A stretch of 64,000 nt of DNA from Lunularia cruciata (Eukaryota; Streptophyta; Marchantiopsida; Lunulariales; Lunulariaceae), in assembly GCA_948567375.1 (NCBI GenBank), contig OX419755.1, positions 6,825,001 to 6,889,000 on the forward strand, in the 5' to 3' direction. The notes beneath the pieces were generated by a model, which did not search any database, was not told the DNA's origin, and saw nothing but the letters and a program-made list of their open reading frames with translations. Both the position numbers and the translations under genes were made by a program. Below, one piece after another: positions 1 through 10,984 of this stretch; position 1 is the first letter of the stretch, and every line of letters begins with the position of its first letter.

Positions 1-1086
1 AAACGGAGTGATCATGTTACGGGGAATTATCCGTGTATGGGCTTGAAGAAAGGGGATCGTTCAGGAAAGAAATCTCGCTGTAATGGTAAGACCAAGGCTC
101 TAAAGTTGAAGAGAGTGGAAACAGAGTGGCGTCTTTCCATGGATCTTCTACAGAGCTGCAAACGGCACATCCATAATCTTGAGATTAAGGATTGCACCCA
201 TATGACAGTAAGAGGTTATCAGCTCATAGCAGGCTTTGCCTCGAATCTGAAGTCGCTTCGGTTGGAGGCGTGCAATACAATGGACAATGCCAGCTTCGAT
301 CTGATACTGGACAGATGTTCAACTTTGCGTTCAGTTCATTTGACTGGAGTCAGTCTTACTCTAGGAAACATCGTCGAAAAGGCTCCCAGACTCCAGGAGC
401 TTCATGTACATGGATGTCGGAATGTTACTGTCAAGACACTGCTGTCTATTCTTCATGGTTTAACCAGCTTGAGATCTCTTAGTCTGACATACATGGGAGA
501 AGGTTTGCAAGACTGGGATGGAACCAGATTTGAATTTGGACCTCCTTTGAAACTTCAACATCTTCACTTGGAGAACTCTCATGCGATCACCGACCGGCTT
601 CTGTTATTACTTAGTTCTCGACTTTTAAGTTTAAAGAAGTTGGATCTCACCTTGTGCAAGTCGATCACTGACGATGGTTTGAAGGCCATACTTGCTTCAA
701 GTGGCAATACTCTGACTAAGCTGGTGATGACCCGGTGTAGACGAATTTCTGACGAAAGTATGAGTACACTGGCAAAGGTTTCAGTCAGTATGCAAGATTT
801 ATTTCTTGCAGGTTGTGCCATCAGCAATGAGGGATTAAGGATCTTGATGGAAGCTAAATGCGTTCCGAAACTGAGGAATTTGTCATTGGCATGCTGCAGT
901 AAGTTATCTGATGCAGGGTTAGAGCATTTTGTAAACAAAGAAATGCAGCTAACTAGGTTCAAAACTCTTGACTTGCAGAATTGTCCTGGAATATCAGCTT
1001 TTGTTTTGAAGTTGCTTCCAGAAAAGCTGAATGGAAAGAAGTACAAAGTCATATCAGAGAAGAAGTCTGTCATGATTTCAGAGTGA
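1..1086 (+). CDS. Leucine-rich-repeat protein, F-box/LRR (AMN1-like) type, 3' terminal exon, 5' end outside window
   Basis: The frame is open from base 1 to the TGA at 1084-1086, with no stop before the first visible ATG at 37, so the coding region continues upstream. About 350 residues are visible. They form repeated cysteine-type LRRs of about 25-27 residues with the signature L..L.L..C..I(T/S)D.GL, for example around residues 200-230 (LDLTLCKSITDDGL), 230-255 (LVMTRCRRISDES) and 280-305 (LSLACCSKLSDAGL). This pattern is typical of plant F-box/LRR proteins and AMN1-like proteins, which are substrate receptors in SCF ubiquitin ligases. No F-box is visible here; it would lie upstream. The N-terminal 30 residues are Lys/Arg rich. 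The assignment to LRR is firm; the F-box class is inferred. Confidence 0.85.
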   Translation, partial: KRSDHVTGNYPCMGLKKGDRSGKKSRCNGKTKALKLKRVETEWRLSMDLLQSCKRHIHNLEIKDCTHMTVRGYQLIAGFASNLKSLRLEACNTMDNASFDLILDRCSTLRSVHLTGVSLTLGNIVEKAPRLQELHVHGCRNVTVKTLLSILHGLTSLRSLSLTYMGEGLQDWDGTRFEFGPPLKLQHLHLENSHAITDRLLLLLSSRLLSLKKLDLTLCKSITDDGLKAILASSGNTLTKLVMTRCRRISDESMSTLAKVSVSMQDLFLAGCAISNEGLRILMEAKCVPKLRNLSLACCSKLSDAGLEHFVNKEMQLTRFKTLDLQNCPGISAFVLKLLPEKLNGKKYKVISEKKSVMISE

Positions 1087-2101
1087 CAGCACTCTATCAT
1101 CATGATGGGCAAAGAGGATGTGGTATATCCTCTCGTCAGATTGTTCATAGTCTATCATATAGGTTATGTGAATCAGTTCTTTGACTGGTCACTCAATTTT
1201 GGTGGTGTCTCGACGGGAGACATTTCAAAATTCTGAAAGGTTTGCAAATCTTTTTGTTGCTAATTTTCCATACTTTCATCATTCTCCAATCCATTAGTAT
1301 GGAGGTAGCTCCCGTAGGAACTTCTGGGTATCATTCCCAACTGTCAGGATGGAGACCCCAAAAGACCATCAACAGATTCTGACTTTTTGATGATGTTGCT
1401 GGGAGTAAAGGAAAGCTTAGCTGATAGCCTGGCCATGTCCTGTGATACTCACGTGCATATTCGATTGAGTCTCTTGGGGGCCAAATGCGTCTTCTCATGT
1501 CCAGATGTCACGCCTTAGACTGAGCATTGTAGCCGTGCATAGTTTGTAAATTTACAGCATCTGTCACATGACAGAGATCAAGGTGTAGACCTCCTACATA
1601 ACAGGCTGAATTCGAAGATTAGATAAGAAGCAGTGGAGATGTGGAGGATGATTACACATTTTTCTCTCCATAGGCGCTCACTTGAGTGGGAGGTTTTGGG
1701 TTCAGGTTAGAAGTTCTATTTGTGGGCAGCATGATTTGGGTATCATTGATGGAAGACGATTATGAAAAATGAAATCTTACTTTTCAGTGTGACTTTTCAC
1801 TTTTCAGTGTGATCAAGTGATACTTTCCCTTTTCAGTTCTTGTATCCTGAATTTCCATTTCTTATTATTCATCTCCATATGCTCATTATACCTACTTAGG
1901 ATAGTATACACCCCATGAAGCATAAAAGAGTATAGACTTGTAGAATCTGATCATTAGGATTGCCTTTCCTGCAACTGTATGCCTCTGGCCACTCATGAAC
2001 AATGTTGGAAATCGTTCTAGATAATGGCAACTGCTCTCAATATTCTTGGCATGGGTAGGCACTAGATGAAGTACTCCATGGTATTGTTCAACTGAATATG
2101 A
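1087..2101. other. 3' flank of the LRR gene
   Basis: About 1 kb without a convincing ORF between the LRR stop codon and the first LTR. The first several hundred bases probably hold the 3' UTR. A short direct repeat of CTTTTCAGTGTGA lies near 1786-1812. No classic AATAAA signal was found close to the stop. Confidence 0.5.
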
Positions 2102-2239
2102 TGATAAGAATTGCTGTTTCTTTTGAATGAAGTTGAAAGTCTATTCTCAATATTTTGACTTTTGATGTATTAGAAATTCTAGTATTGAACTTTTGTGTCT
2201 CACCAAAGTAGACACTCTTGATTGCTCATAGCAGTACTC

Positions 2240-2292
<53 letters not shown>

Positions 2293-2572
2293 ATCCTTTA
2301 GAGATATCACACTAGAGCTCACTCACACAATATGATAGACCCCAAGATAACCATGTACAAGATGCTAGGGATGACCCCTGCAAGAAAATAGATGAATCTA
2401 AGCTTTGAAACATAGTTATATACACATGCAAAAGTTAGGAGGTTGTTTTGCATAACTCTAAGTATTGTTGCAGTCCACTTTACCTTAATGAGATAATTGA
2501 ACCCTAGTGGTATCTAAATAAGATAACAAAAACTAGAGATTGCATTAAACTAGAGATTAACTAAATTTTACA
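2102..2572 (-). repeat. Copia 3' LTR
   Basis: Aligns by eye along its length with 35275-35750. Shared landmarks are TGATAAGAATT at the left end, GACACTCTTGATTGCTCA in the middle, and CTTTAC followed by TTAACTAAAT near the right end. On the minus strand it starts TGT and ends in TTCTTATCA. It contains a (TC)24 microsatellite that is absent from the partner LTR. Confidence 0.75.
2243..2290. repeat. (TC)24 microsatellite
   Basis: 48 uninterrupted bases of TC inside the copia 3' LTR. The matching position in the 5' LTR (about 35420-35445) holds only a short interrupted CT-rich stretch, so the array expanded after the element inserted. Confidence 0.97.
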
Positions 2573-3281
2573 TTTTCACTTGATGAAAGTTTATGACAGT
2601 TCCCATATCTATTTCACATATTAAGTGTTTATCTTTAGGCAATGGTTTTGTAAACACATATGTTGTCATTTCTTATGTAAGACAATAGACTAACTCAACA
2701 ACACTCTCTCTTTCTCTTCTACAAACTTTCTTCTAATTGATATATGCTTAGTCCTTGGAGGATGTAAGGGACTTTTACTAAGTGGTATACTTCTTGTATT
2801 ATCACTATACAATATTGTGAGATTTGTCTTTTCAAATCTCAACTCCTTGAGAATTCTCTTGTTCCATATGACTTCTTGAGTAGCATTTGAGGTTGCCATG
2901 AATTTGGCCTCGGTAGTAGACAATGCAACATATGTTATTTGTTATGCCAATTGATTGCTCCACCACCAAGCATAATTACACATTCACTAGTTTCTCCATT
3001 CCTTGAATGATTTCTATCCTCATATATCCAACATCCACTAGTTGATCTATTGTTACCACTATCATCTCCCCAACTAGCATCTACATATATTATTAGAGTA
3101 GAAGGTGTATTCTCTTGCTTCTGATACTCCATAAAAACATCTTGAGTGCCTTTCAAGTATTTGAACACTCTCTTTGCACCCTTCTAATGTGTTTGTGTAG
3201 GTTTGCTAGTGTATCTAGCAAGTTCTCCCATTACATAGTAGATATTTGATCTTGTATAGATGTAATACCAATAGCTAAACA
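2573..3281 (-). pseudogene. Copia RNase H domain and RT end, decayed
   Basis: Minus-strand translation gives copia family landmarks in order: a TR(P/S)(D/N)I-like motif and RYTS.P just inside 3281, KRVFKYLKGT near 3168, the RNase H segment YVDASWGDD and RSTSGC (about 3070-3010), GGGAINWHNK (about 2945) and STTEAKFMA (about 2918). In-frame stops interrupt it (for example after TQTH near 3190). The coding sequence fades out at about 2580, just before the LTR. Confidence 0.85.
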
Positions 3282-3860
3282 TGTTATTTAGAGGTGAAAA
3301 TTGGCTTGATAACATCTAGAAGGCTGTTGTATAGGACGAGCTAATTAGATTACACAGAGGCGTCATCAAAAGAGTACTTCTACTAATAGGGTAAAAGTCA
3401 AAAATAGCCTAAAAACTTCAAAGCCAATTTCGGAGGCGTAAACAAATGAATTAGACCTCAAAAATGAAATATTTCTTACCCTTTGAGAGAAAAGGATTGT
3501 CTTCTCTTCCCCATGATTTATCTCTTTGAGAGCTTTCCAATTGTACCTCACCCATGTGATTTTGAGCTTCTTATAAGAAGATTCTTTAAAGATTCTTTTT
3601 GATCAAACCTATTTGACCAACTAGATAGGACAAGGATTGACATGTCACCCATCCGAGCAACTAATCTAAAGGTGGAGCTTGTTGACATGTCACCAATCCA
3701 TGTATCTGATCCAAGGGTGAAACTTCTTTGGAGTGGGTACTCTTTGCTATATAATAAAGAGCAAGTGCTCTTTTGGGGGCATTAGAGTATTGAGTGTGAA
3801 ATTTGTGTTTTCTCTCTTGTAGAGTTCTCTTGTCCTCTGAGTATTGCAATAGACTATGAT
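3282..3860 (+). repeat. Solo-LTR-like insertion in the copia RT
   Basis: About 579 bp interrupt the copia RT frame. They begin TGTTATTTAGAGG and are flanked by the direct repeat TAAACAT (3276-3282 and 3860-3866), consistent with a 5-bp target duplication AAACA. Copia coding sequence resumes on both sides. A TATA-like CTATATAATAAAG lies near 3747-3760, followed by T-rich sequence, as in an LTR U3-R-U5 read on the plus strand. The right end does not show a clean CA, so the exact boundary is uncertain. No partner LTR or internal region is present. Confidence 0.6.
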
Positions 3861-4490
3861 AAACATCATAGAACCAAGTGCACTCTCATAGAGAAATTGA
3901 AAGGTTCTATTTTGGTCTTTTACCTCTTCTTCCATGCTTCCACTCCATTTCCATCCTAGATCTAGATATGTAGAGACAAGTTTTTCCTTTGTCATTCGAT
4001 ACTTAGTAAGTATAGATTTCACATTTTGTGGTTGATTATCTGCATCCAACCTTTCTTCTTTTATGTCTCTAGTCACATTAATCCCCAAAACTATAAAAGG
4101 ATTTCAAATGATTCTTTCTGGAGAAATGAGTTTCACTAGACCAAGAATGGTCATCTCAAAGAAAGAACACAAGAAATCTATCACTCCATTGATAGATTCT
4201 CTATTTCCCAACTGTAACAAGTAGTGTACATATACAACATTATAGACATCATCCTTGCAATAGACACTCATGTTAGAGTTTGCTTGGTTCAAGCCTTGCT
4301 TTCTCATATATGACTCTAGTTTCTTATACCATGCTCTAGGAGCTTGCTTAAGATCATACAACATTTTCTTAAGAAAACATGCATTCTTTTTGCTTTCAAC
4401 ATATCCATATGGAACATCCATATAGGTGGTTTCTTTCAAATCTCTATTGAGAAAAGTTGTCTTTGAATCTAGTTGCTCCACTTCCTAATC
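3861..4490 (-). pseudogene. Copia reverse transcriptase, decayed
   Basis: Minus-strand reading shows QLDSKTTFLNRDL, the family signature for the RT core start, then LKQAPRAWY (about 4350-4320), and a degenerate catalytic box YVHYLLQ where the family has YVDDLL. Further on come LGINVTRDI (about 4090) and YESALGSMMF just before the insertion at 3860. Loss of both catalytic aspartates plus internal stops make it non-functional. Confidence 0.85.
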
Positions 4491-5942
4491 TTTGTCTACA
4501 TCAAGTGCTAGAAGCATCTTGATTTATCCATACCTTAACATTGGTGTAAAGGTTTCTATGTAATCAATTGCTACTCTTTGCAACCAATCTTACTTTGTAC
4601 TTCAAAATCTTTTGTCAAATCCATGTTTGACTCTAAATACCTATTTAGAGCCAATTACTTTTCTACTTAGTGGTAAATTAGCAAGAATCCATGTACCATG
4701 GTCTGAAGAGATTTCTTCTCTTCTGCTACAACCAACTCTCATTGATTCCAATCTTGTCTAAGCATTGGCTTGCTCTAGTGTCCCAAGATCATTATATATC
4801 TCATTGCATATGTATGATGCATTTGACATCTCTTGTATCAAATAAGATTGTTGCTTAGAAGGAAATCCAAGTTAGTCAATAGGCTTCTTCACCTTCTATG
4901 ATCTTCTTGGGCCTTCACTAAGATGTTTCATGTCAGCTCTTGACCTTTTTGGAATCTCATTCAATGACTACATTTTAGATTCCCTTTTGGGAGTCTTCTC
5001 CTTCTATGGTACTAGGATTAGAAACCACGACCTGCTTTAGGTGCCTTCTATGTATCTTTCAAGTCTCTAAAAGATTCATCCTTCCAGCTTTCTTTGTGAA
5101 CTTTCTCTTTTTCTCTTTAGCAATATGAGCACGGGTAGGATAGCCAAAAACTCTCAATTAGGCTTCTTCCCACTCCAACACACTTTTGGAACTTTCCTTT
5201 ATAAAAAAATGGTACCATTGAGATTTATCAAGAAATTTTTAGGACTAATAACTACACCCCAAAATTTCCTCTTTTTCTTTGCATGTTGAAGCATTGCTAA
5301 TGCTTTATCCACCAATGTACCATTTAACCTTTCTACAACTCCATTTTTTGTTAGACTATCTCTAATAGTTCTATCAAGAAGAATTCTTTTTTATTAGAAA
5401 GATAGAAATTTCTCATTCTTATATTCTATGCATCCTTTTTTCTTTACTCTCCTCTAGTTTGCAACTTAGCCATAGCTACAAACTTCTGGAATTTTTGCAA
5501 AAATTCTTCCTTGTTCTTCATGAGATAGACAAAAAGGAATTTATTATAGTCATCTACAAATGAGATATATTATATTGCTCCACTTAGTGACTTTTCAGTC
5601 ATGTTTCCCCATGCATCTACATGTATGACATCTAGGAAGCCAAAAGCTCTAGTTAATGACTTCTTGGGAATTGAAACCTTGTGTGCCTTTCCTTCTACAC
5701 ACCCATTACAAAATTCAAGTTTCCCTTTGTGATCTAGTTTCAATCCCCCACTATCTTTTTTAGAGTAGGGATATTTGGCTTTAATAGACGTCCTAACCTT
5801 ACATGTCAGAAATAGATATCATTGCAATTTTTTGCAACCAATATTAAATCTGCAATTAAGTTCCATCAACTTGAACAACTTGCCTTTTGTAGTTCCATAC
5901 CCAACAACCAACCCTCCTTTCTTTAGAATGCATTGCTTTCCA
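4491..5942 (-). pseudogene. Copia integrase and linker, decayed
   Basis: Heavily stop-ridden minus-strand sequence that still shows the copia integrase C-terminal hallmark NGVVERLNGTLVDKAL followed by MLQHAKKKRKFW (about 5360-5240), the equivalent of QNGVAERMNRT...FW in the family. Catalytic residues of the N-terminal half could not be followed through the stops. No other gene is seen in this stretch. Confidence 0.7.
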
Positions 5943-6233
5943 TTACTCTAGAATAGAACATGCACTCCATTCAAGCAAACGGTGTACTAATATTAAGTTC
6001 TTGGTATATTCATGAACATAGAGAACATTTTCCAAATAGCCCTTACAAGAACTTGTGTTAGGTCCTCCCATGAAGACACTAGGAACTTTATCAATTACTA
6101 ATATCCCATGTCCACAACAAACAATCTTGTGAGTCTTCAGAGGTTGAAGAGTTAAGAACAACTCCTTCTAGTAGTCGATGTGAGAAGTAGCTTCAAATTC
6201 CAAGAACCACTATGGGCTATTTGAGCACTTTTT
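5943..6233 (-). pseudogene. Copia protease and GAG-pre-integrase fragment, protease active site lost
   Basis: Minus strand reads WFLEFEATSHIDY then a stop and KELFLTLQPLKTHK, matching the copia protease start whose family form is W.LDSGAS.H. The catalytic D-S-G is replaced by E-F-E. Downstream, LENVLYVHEYTKNLILVHRL (about 6030-5970) matches the family segment VLYVP.L..NL.S...L. The copia sequence stops abruptly at 6233, where the X/H insertion begins with TGTTGG. Confidence 0.8.
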
Positions 6234-7335
6234 TGTTGGCAGACTATTGAGTGATAGATCAAGTATTGATCTTATTGTGTGTGATTCAAGTTGTGTAAAC
6301 AAACTAATTATATCAGAGAAGTGAGGTTAGGGGGAAATCAAGTGCAAGAATTGAGAGTGTTGGTGGTATCTCCAAGACTTATTGATCATTGGTAGCTCAA
6401 TTGGAGTTTTGATTTTCCCTAGTGAATAGAAGTTTGTTCAATTGATGCAAATTTGGCAGTGAGGTAGACAATGTACAGAAGCGCTGGCCAAATTGTGAGC
6501 AAAGAGAAGCAATTTTCAAGCAATAGTTGTGATTTTGATCTCAAGGGATGAATGCAAGACCAATTTGGGGCGAGTTGAGCTCAAAAAGTGAAATTGAAGG
6601 TGGAGTTGGGAATGCATGCCCATGAATTTATGATTTGGAGAAACTCATCATTTCAACTTCAATTTGGCTCAAGTGAAGAGTTAGCGGAGGATTGACAATT
6701 TGCTAACCTTAGGGATTTATGTCAAATTTTTGTTGGATTGGTAGAATTTTGGTGTTTAGAGGCTTCGAGATATTGGGTATGAGAGGCTACAAAGGCCTAG
6801 AATGGCCAACTTGTTGGCATGAGGCTAGCTAGTTTAGAGTAAATTTTGGTCATTATTTGGCAAAATCTACCCACCCTGCTAGATTGTGCACAATAGGGTT
6901 TGACCTCGAGATCTTTGGTTTGTAGACTGATGCCCTAGCCAACTAGTCCACATTCACTTGTTGTCCTTGTGACTGCTCTACTATTATCTATACACCTTTA
7001 GCTTTAGCTAAGAAAGACAATTTGATCTCATTTTTGGTGATCTTGGTAGCATAGGAAATAGATAACTCATATTATGTCAAATGCCAAATGGTGGTAGAGT
7101 TATTCCAACATTGATTTATGAGATAGAGGGTTTTTGTTTAGATTTTAGATGATTGGAACTCCCTACATTCTCTTCTTCTTGTTTGTGCACCATGTTTGTG
7201 TGAAGTGTAGTGACTTTAGAGCATTGGTGCTCTGGTGTGCTCTTTATAGTGAGGTTGGAGTGATGAACAGTTAGACTATCTATGTTTCTCTTTGGTGAGA
7301 TAAGAAGTGATGACCTATAGATTATGAGAGTGCAT
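6234..7335 (-). repeat. Repeat X, left inverted copy
   Basis: Reverse complement of 33665 to about 34685. Matching landmarks include ACTATTGAGTGATAGATCAA (6243-6262), GTTGTGTAAACAAA, TTAGCTTTAGCTA-type sequence and GACCTATAG/GAGAGTGCAT at the inner edge. It is not protein coding. Its outer edge abuts copia protease sequence and its inner edge abuts gypsy H. The last about 430 bp present in the right-hand copy are missing here. Confidence 0.75.
6890..6955 (-). other. tRNA-like sequence with polymerase III box similarity
   Basis: On the minus strand this stretch resembles a tRNA: TGGACTAGTTGG matches the A-box pattern TRGYNNARYNGG with one mismatch, followed by CTAGGGCATCAG (D-arm-like), an anticodon-arm-like segment, and AGGTCAAACCCT resembling the B box GGTTCRANNCC. 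The right inverted X copy keeps it at 34045-34105. It could be a tRNA-derived SINE head or a decayed tRNA captured by X. An acceptor stem was not verified. Confidence 0.4.
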
Positions 7336-8317
7336 GTTGTGATGGTAGATTATAGGTTGCCCTTCCTCCTAGTGTAGTTGTCATCATTAGAGCTACATTA
7401 GTTAGTAATGTTCAGTTGGTGGTGTTGGCACTTGGTGGTGATTTTTGGTGGGGTACTTGCAATGGTTCCGATTACGGGTTGTAGTTCTTGGTTACTTTGT
7501 CACGATAGTGTTCTTTGGGGATTTTGGAAGAGATAGCACTGCAATACATATTGGGTTTACTCAAGGTGGTGCTCATTATCAGCTTGTTTCTTAGGTCCCA
7601 ATGAGGGAGGAGATTGACTATGAGTCGGAGTTTGACATAGGAGCTGATTTAGTTGAGAATGCACTTGGTTTGTTTGCATTGTTATTGTGGGACATGGACA
7701 AGATTTGTGGAGCCTCCAAAGGTCCTAGATGTTATTCTAGTATAGTGGATACCATTGAGTTGGATAACTTCATCCAAGAGTTTGTTAGTTGGTGTGATTT
7801 GCAATAGATTCAAAACTTGACTTTGTTCACACTCTTCATGGAAGAGGTTGTTTCAGCATTTGGAGGGTCCACCAATGGACAACTACCATGAGTTTAGGAG
7901 AGCTCACTTGGAGGAGATTGAGCTAAGGAGATAGTATTGGTCTTTGAACTATGTCTCCATTACTTGAGGCTTGGTTTCTAGGGGTAGATTGATAGTACCC
8001 ATGAGTTCTAGCTCTAGTAGCATTGGTGGATCTCTTGGAGATGGTGCTACTACGAGTGGAGGTACTACTATATGAGGTGGTGTAATACCAGGGTTTAACC
8101 CCATGATGGAGTTCTTTTATTGTACGAGTTACAACTACCAAGGAGTACGGATTGACAAGTTGAGGAGCTTGCAAGAGTTCCAATGGAAGGCTAAGAGAGC
8201 CTATGCAAGGCATACACTCGCATGAGATGGCTGATCAGTTTTACTCAGGGAATTATTGAGGCCCAAGCAATCCAATTTTGGTATGGTACTTGATAGGGAG
8301 TTGCAACATAGAGTTTT
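7336..8317 (+). pseudogene. H gag region, 5' part
   Basis: Plus-strand sequence with short open stretches (longest 7601-7807, 68 codons). It reads into the block QEFQWKAKRAYARHTLA near 8180 that resembles a gag-type segment. It ends exactly where the E1 LTR begins and continues at 13967. Assignment as gag rests mainly on position upstream of the protease in the same element; no zinc knuckle was found. Confidence 0.5.
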
Positions 8318-8728
8318 TGTAAAAGACCAAAACCAAGGAGAGAAATAGGAGAATGGAAGTTCACATTGGGACGCTTGAATGTGAGAAAACTTTGAATGCC
8401 TAGCATGAGCTTTGGCTTTGGTATTTATAGGTAGCATACAAGGCCCTTGATAAGCTTCTCAAGAAGCTTTCTTGAACCTCTTTCTTAGAGTGCAAGCCAA
8501 GTTAACCAGGAAGTTTCTCAAGAAGCTTCCTTCTAGAAGCCGCCTACTTGGTGTGCAAGCTAAACTAGTTAGAAGCTTCTAGAAGCTGCTTGCTTGGGGT
8601 GCAAGTTAACTAGTCAAGAAGCTTCACAAGAAGCTTCCTAGATGCTTCTAGAATATTATAGGCTAATTTGGCTTATTCTCTACTTCATTAGCCTTACTAA
8701 CTATGTTGCTAAACTCCATATTGTTACA
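8318..8728 (-). repeat. E1 3' LTR
   Basis: 411 bp, TGTAAAAGACC to ATTGTTACA as written on the plus strand. It contains a TATA box on the minus strand (tatttata at 8422-8429 on plus) and clusters of AAGCTTC palindromes upstream of it, including three perfect heat-shock pentamers at 8573-8585. Confidence 0.93.
8573..8585 (-). promoter_or_regulatory. Heat-shock-element-like site in E1 3' LTR
   Basis: GAAGCTTCTAGAA: three alternating GAA/TTC units with exact 2-bp spacing, which is the minimal functional form of a heat-shock factor site in eukaryotes. It is one of several in the LTR. Function is inferred from the motif only. Confidence 0.55.
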
Positions 8729-9070
8729 TATTCCCCCACCGCTAGTTGGTGACGTCCTCATCTCCATTGAAGCTTCAAACTCCTGGATGGCCGTTTGTGC
8801 ATTTTGGAGGTGAGAAAGAGGTTCCCATGTGGCATCATGAAGGGGATACCTTTTCCAAAGGACCTTGTACTCCGTATGTTGGCGGCATCCTCGTTGGATG
8901 TGGCGATGTGCAAGGATACAATCAACTTCATACTCCTCATGATCATTGATAGGGATAGGGGGAGGAGGAGGTTGGACTCAAGAGGAGAAGGAAGACGGGT
9001 TAGGAACAAAGGGTTTTAACTCAGAAATATGAAAGATAGGATGGATGCGCATATGAGAAGGCAAAGCATG
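8729..9070 (-). pseudogene. E1 chromodomain end and 3' leader
   Basis: Minus-strand segment between the integrase C-terminus and the LTR. The E2 equivalent encodes a recognisable chromodomain; in E1 the same nucleotides are kept but the frame is broken, leaving an 83-codon out-of-frame ORF (9009-8758). The polypurine tract lies next to the LTR at 8729-8740. Confidence 0.65.
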
Positions 9071-9829
9071 TCAATAAGCAACAAGAGAGACAATTTGGGT
9101 GATATCAAAAGGTCCTATCCAATTAGGGGCAAGTTTACAAACTTGGGTATGAAGTGGGAGGGGTAGGTTACTAGAGGATAGCATAACTTTATCACCAACT
9201 TCAAAGGTGAGATCACGATCATGATGGTCCGCATATTGTCTTTGACGATTTTGAGCAACAAGGAGGTGAGATTTGGCTTGTTGGAGAGATTCGAAGATGG
9301 TGGTCAAGAAGTTTGAAGTATGGGGGAACTGAGACCGAGGAGGAGCAAGAAGAGAATCTAGGACAAGAGGATCTTGGCCAAAATTGAGAAAGAAAGGAGA
9401 GAATTTGGTGCTTGCCTGTTTAGAATTGTTGTATGAAAACTTTATAGCTACAAGACATTCATCCCAATTGGTATGGTGAATGTTGACGAAGGCACAAAGC
9501 ATATCTTCCAAGGTGCAATTTGCAAGTTCAGTTTGTCCATTAGTTTGAGGATGATAGGCTATGGAAAAAGCAAGCTTGGTGCCAAGTATCTGGAAGAGGG
9601 CTTGCCAAAACTTTCTAGTGAAGCAAGGATCACGATCGGAGATGAGTACACATGGCATCCCATGATGTTTGAATATATTATCAAAGTAGAGTTGCGCCAA
9701 CGTTGGAGCATCCACAATATCAACCGTTGGTGCCAAATGGATTTGCTTACTAAGCTTATCTACAAATACCACAATTGTTGTGTGACCTTGTTGTGTCTTG
9801 GGCAAGGAGGTGATGAGATCTAAGCTCAC
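9071..9829 (-). pseudogene. E1 integrase core and GPF-type C-terminal module
   Basis: 252 codons stay open. The DDE catalytic set is visible: D in MSLDLITSLP at the start, D in LISDRDPCF (about residue 64), and E in YHPQTNGQTE (about residue 100). A C-terminal module LAPNWIGPFDI (about residue 235) matches the chromovirus GPY/F motif. Integrase joins the cDNA to target DNA. This is the only integrase of the E1-E3 set with all three acidic residues in place. The zinc-binding N-terminus and surrounding frames are broken, so the polyprotein as a whole is not expressible. Confidence 0.85.
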
Positions 9830-10984
9830 ATGCTCCCAACAAGTAGTTGGAATGGGAAGTAGTTGAAAGAGTCCACTCGGCTTCTAGTTATTGGCCTTGT
9901 TGTAGTGACAACTCTCACACAATCGGACAACCTCCCAAACATCTTGTGTCATGTTGGGCACCACCATTGGCATTGGAGGGTACCCAAGGTCTTGTCCACC
10001 TCCATGTGACCAGCTATTGGTAAATCATGGGCTTCCTGTAGGTGCACAAGTCGGAGATCACCTTTGGCTAGCACATAGATCCGGTCCGCATGGAATAGAG
10101 GCTTTCCTTGAAGGAGAAGGTGTTGTACTCCTTGTCACCTGTTGTTAGACGACCATGTACCATTTGGAAGAAGGGATCTTGTTGTAGAGCTGACCGAAAC
10201 TCGTTATGGACCTTGGGATCAATTGACACCGTCGTAATTGCCGCCGTGATGACAGGAAGAGACTTCAAATCTAGTCGTCGTGATAGAGCATCAAGGATGA
10301 CAAGGAACCAACCTGGTTTGTACTCAAGTTTGATGTCAACCACTGGAGTTGCCCTTCCTATCAATGATGTCGACTCTTCATGTATTCCAAGTGTAAGGTC
10401 TGCAACAATGGCTTGTGATCAATTTGCATGATCACTTGTTTTCCTAAGAGATAATGCCTCCATTCCTTGTTGGCCTATACCATTGCAAGTTGTTCCTAAT
10501 TTTGAGCAAAGTAATTTCTTTTAGTTGTATTTAGTCGGTGAGACACAAAGGCAATGGGATGTAGTCCATTTGGGAATTCCTATTGCAAGACAGCTCCAAT
10601 TGCAAAGTTAGAAGCATCAAAATCAACCACACAAGATAGTTGAGGATCATATGGTTGAAGAATGGGTCTTGAAGACACCATATGCTTTAACTTCTAGAAT
10701 GCTTCTTCATGCTTGGTGGTCCACTGGAAGCTTGAGTTCTTTCCCAAGAGGTCAGTTAATGGTGTAGCGACATGAGCATAATAGTGGATGAACCGTTGGT
10801 AAAAACTGGCCAATCCATTGGATGCCCATACTTTTGTAGCATCCGTCGGAGTAGGCCAATCAGTAATGGCCTTGATTTTCTCTTCTTCTATCTTGATCCC
10901 CTTTGATGAGATCTTATGACCCAAGAAGGTAACCTCCTTATGTCAAAAGGCACACTTCAACTTCTTGCAGTAAAATTTCCATTG
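9830..10984 (-). pseudogene. E1 RNase H, integrase N-terminus and RT end
   Basis: Minus-strand fragments in several frames: MGHKISSKGIKIEEEKIKAI with WPTPTDA (10924-10850), the Ty3 RT/RNase H connection, then the RNase H DFDAS motif in stop-broken sequence (about 10625) and the LEYKPGWFLVILDALSRR segment (about 10330). Positions match the better-preserved E2 copy. Confidence 0.75.

Noticed and set aside
579-1148. 189-codon minus-strand ORF across the LRR exon
   Set aside because: Complement of the conserved LRR coding frame; no motif of its own.
8450-8660. Repeated AAGCTTC palindromes taken as a possible CRISPR-like array
   Set aside because: Irregular spacing, no constant spacers, located in LTRs of a plant retrotransposon; better explained as heat-shock-type palindromes.
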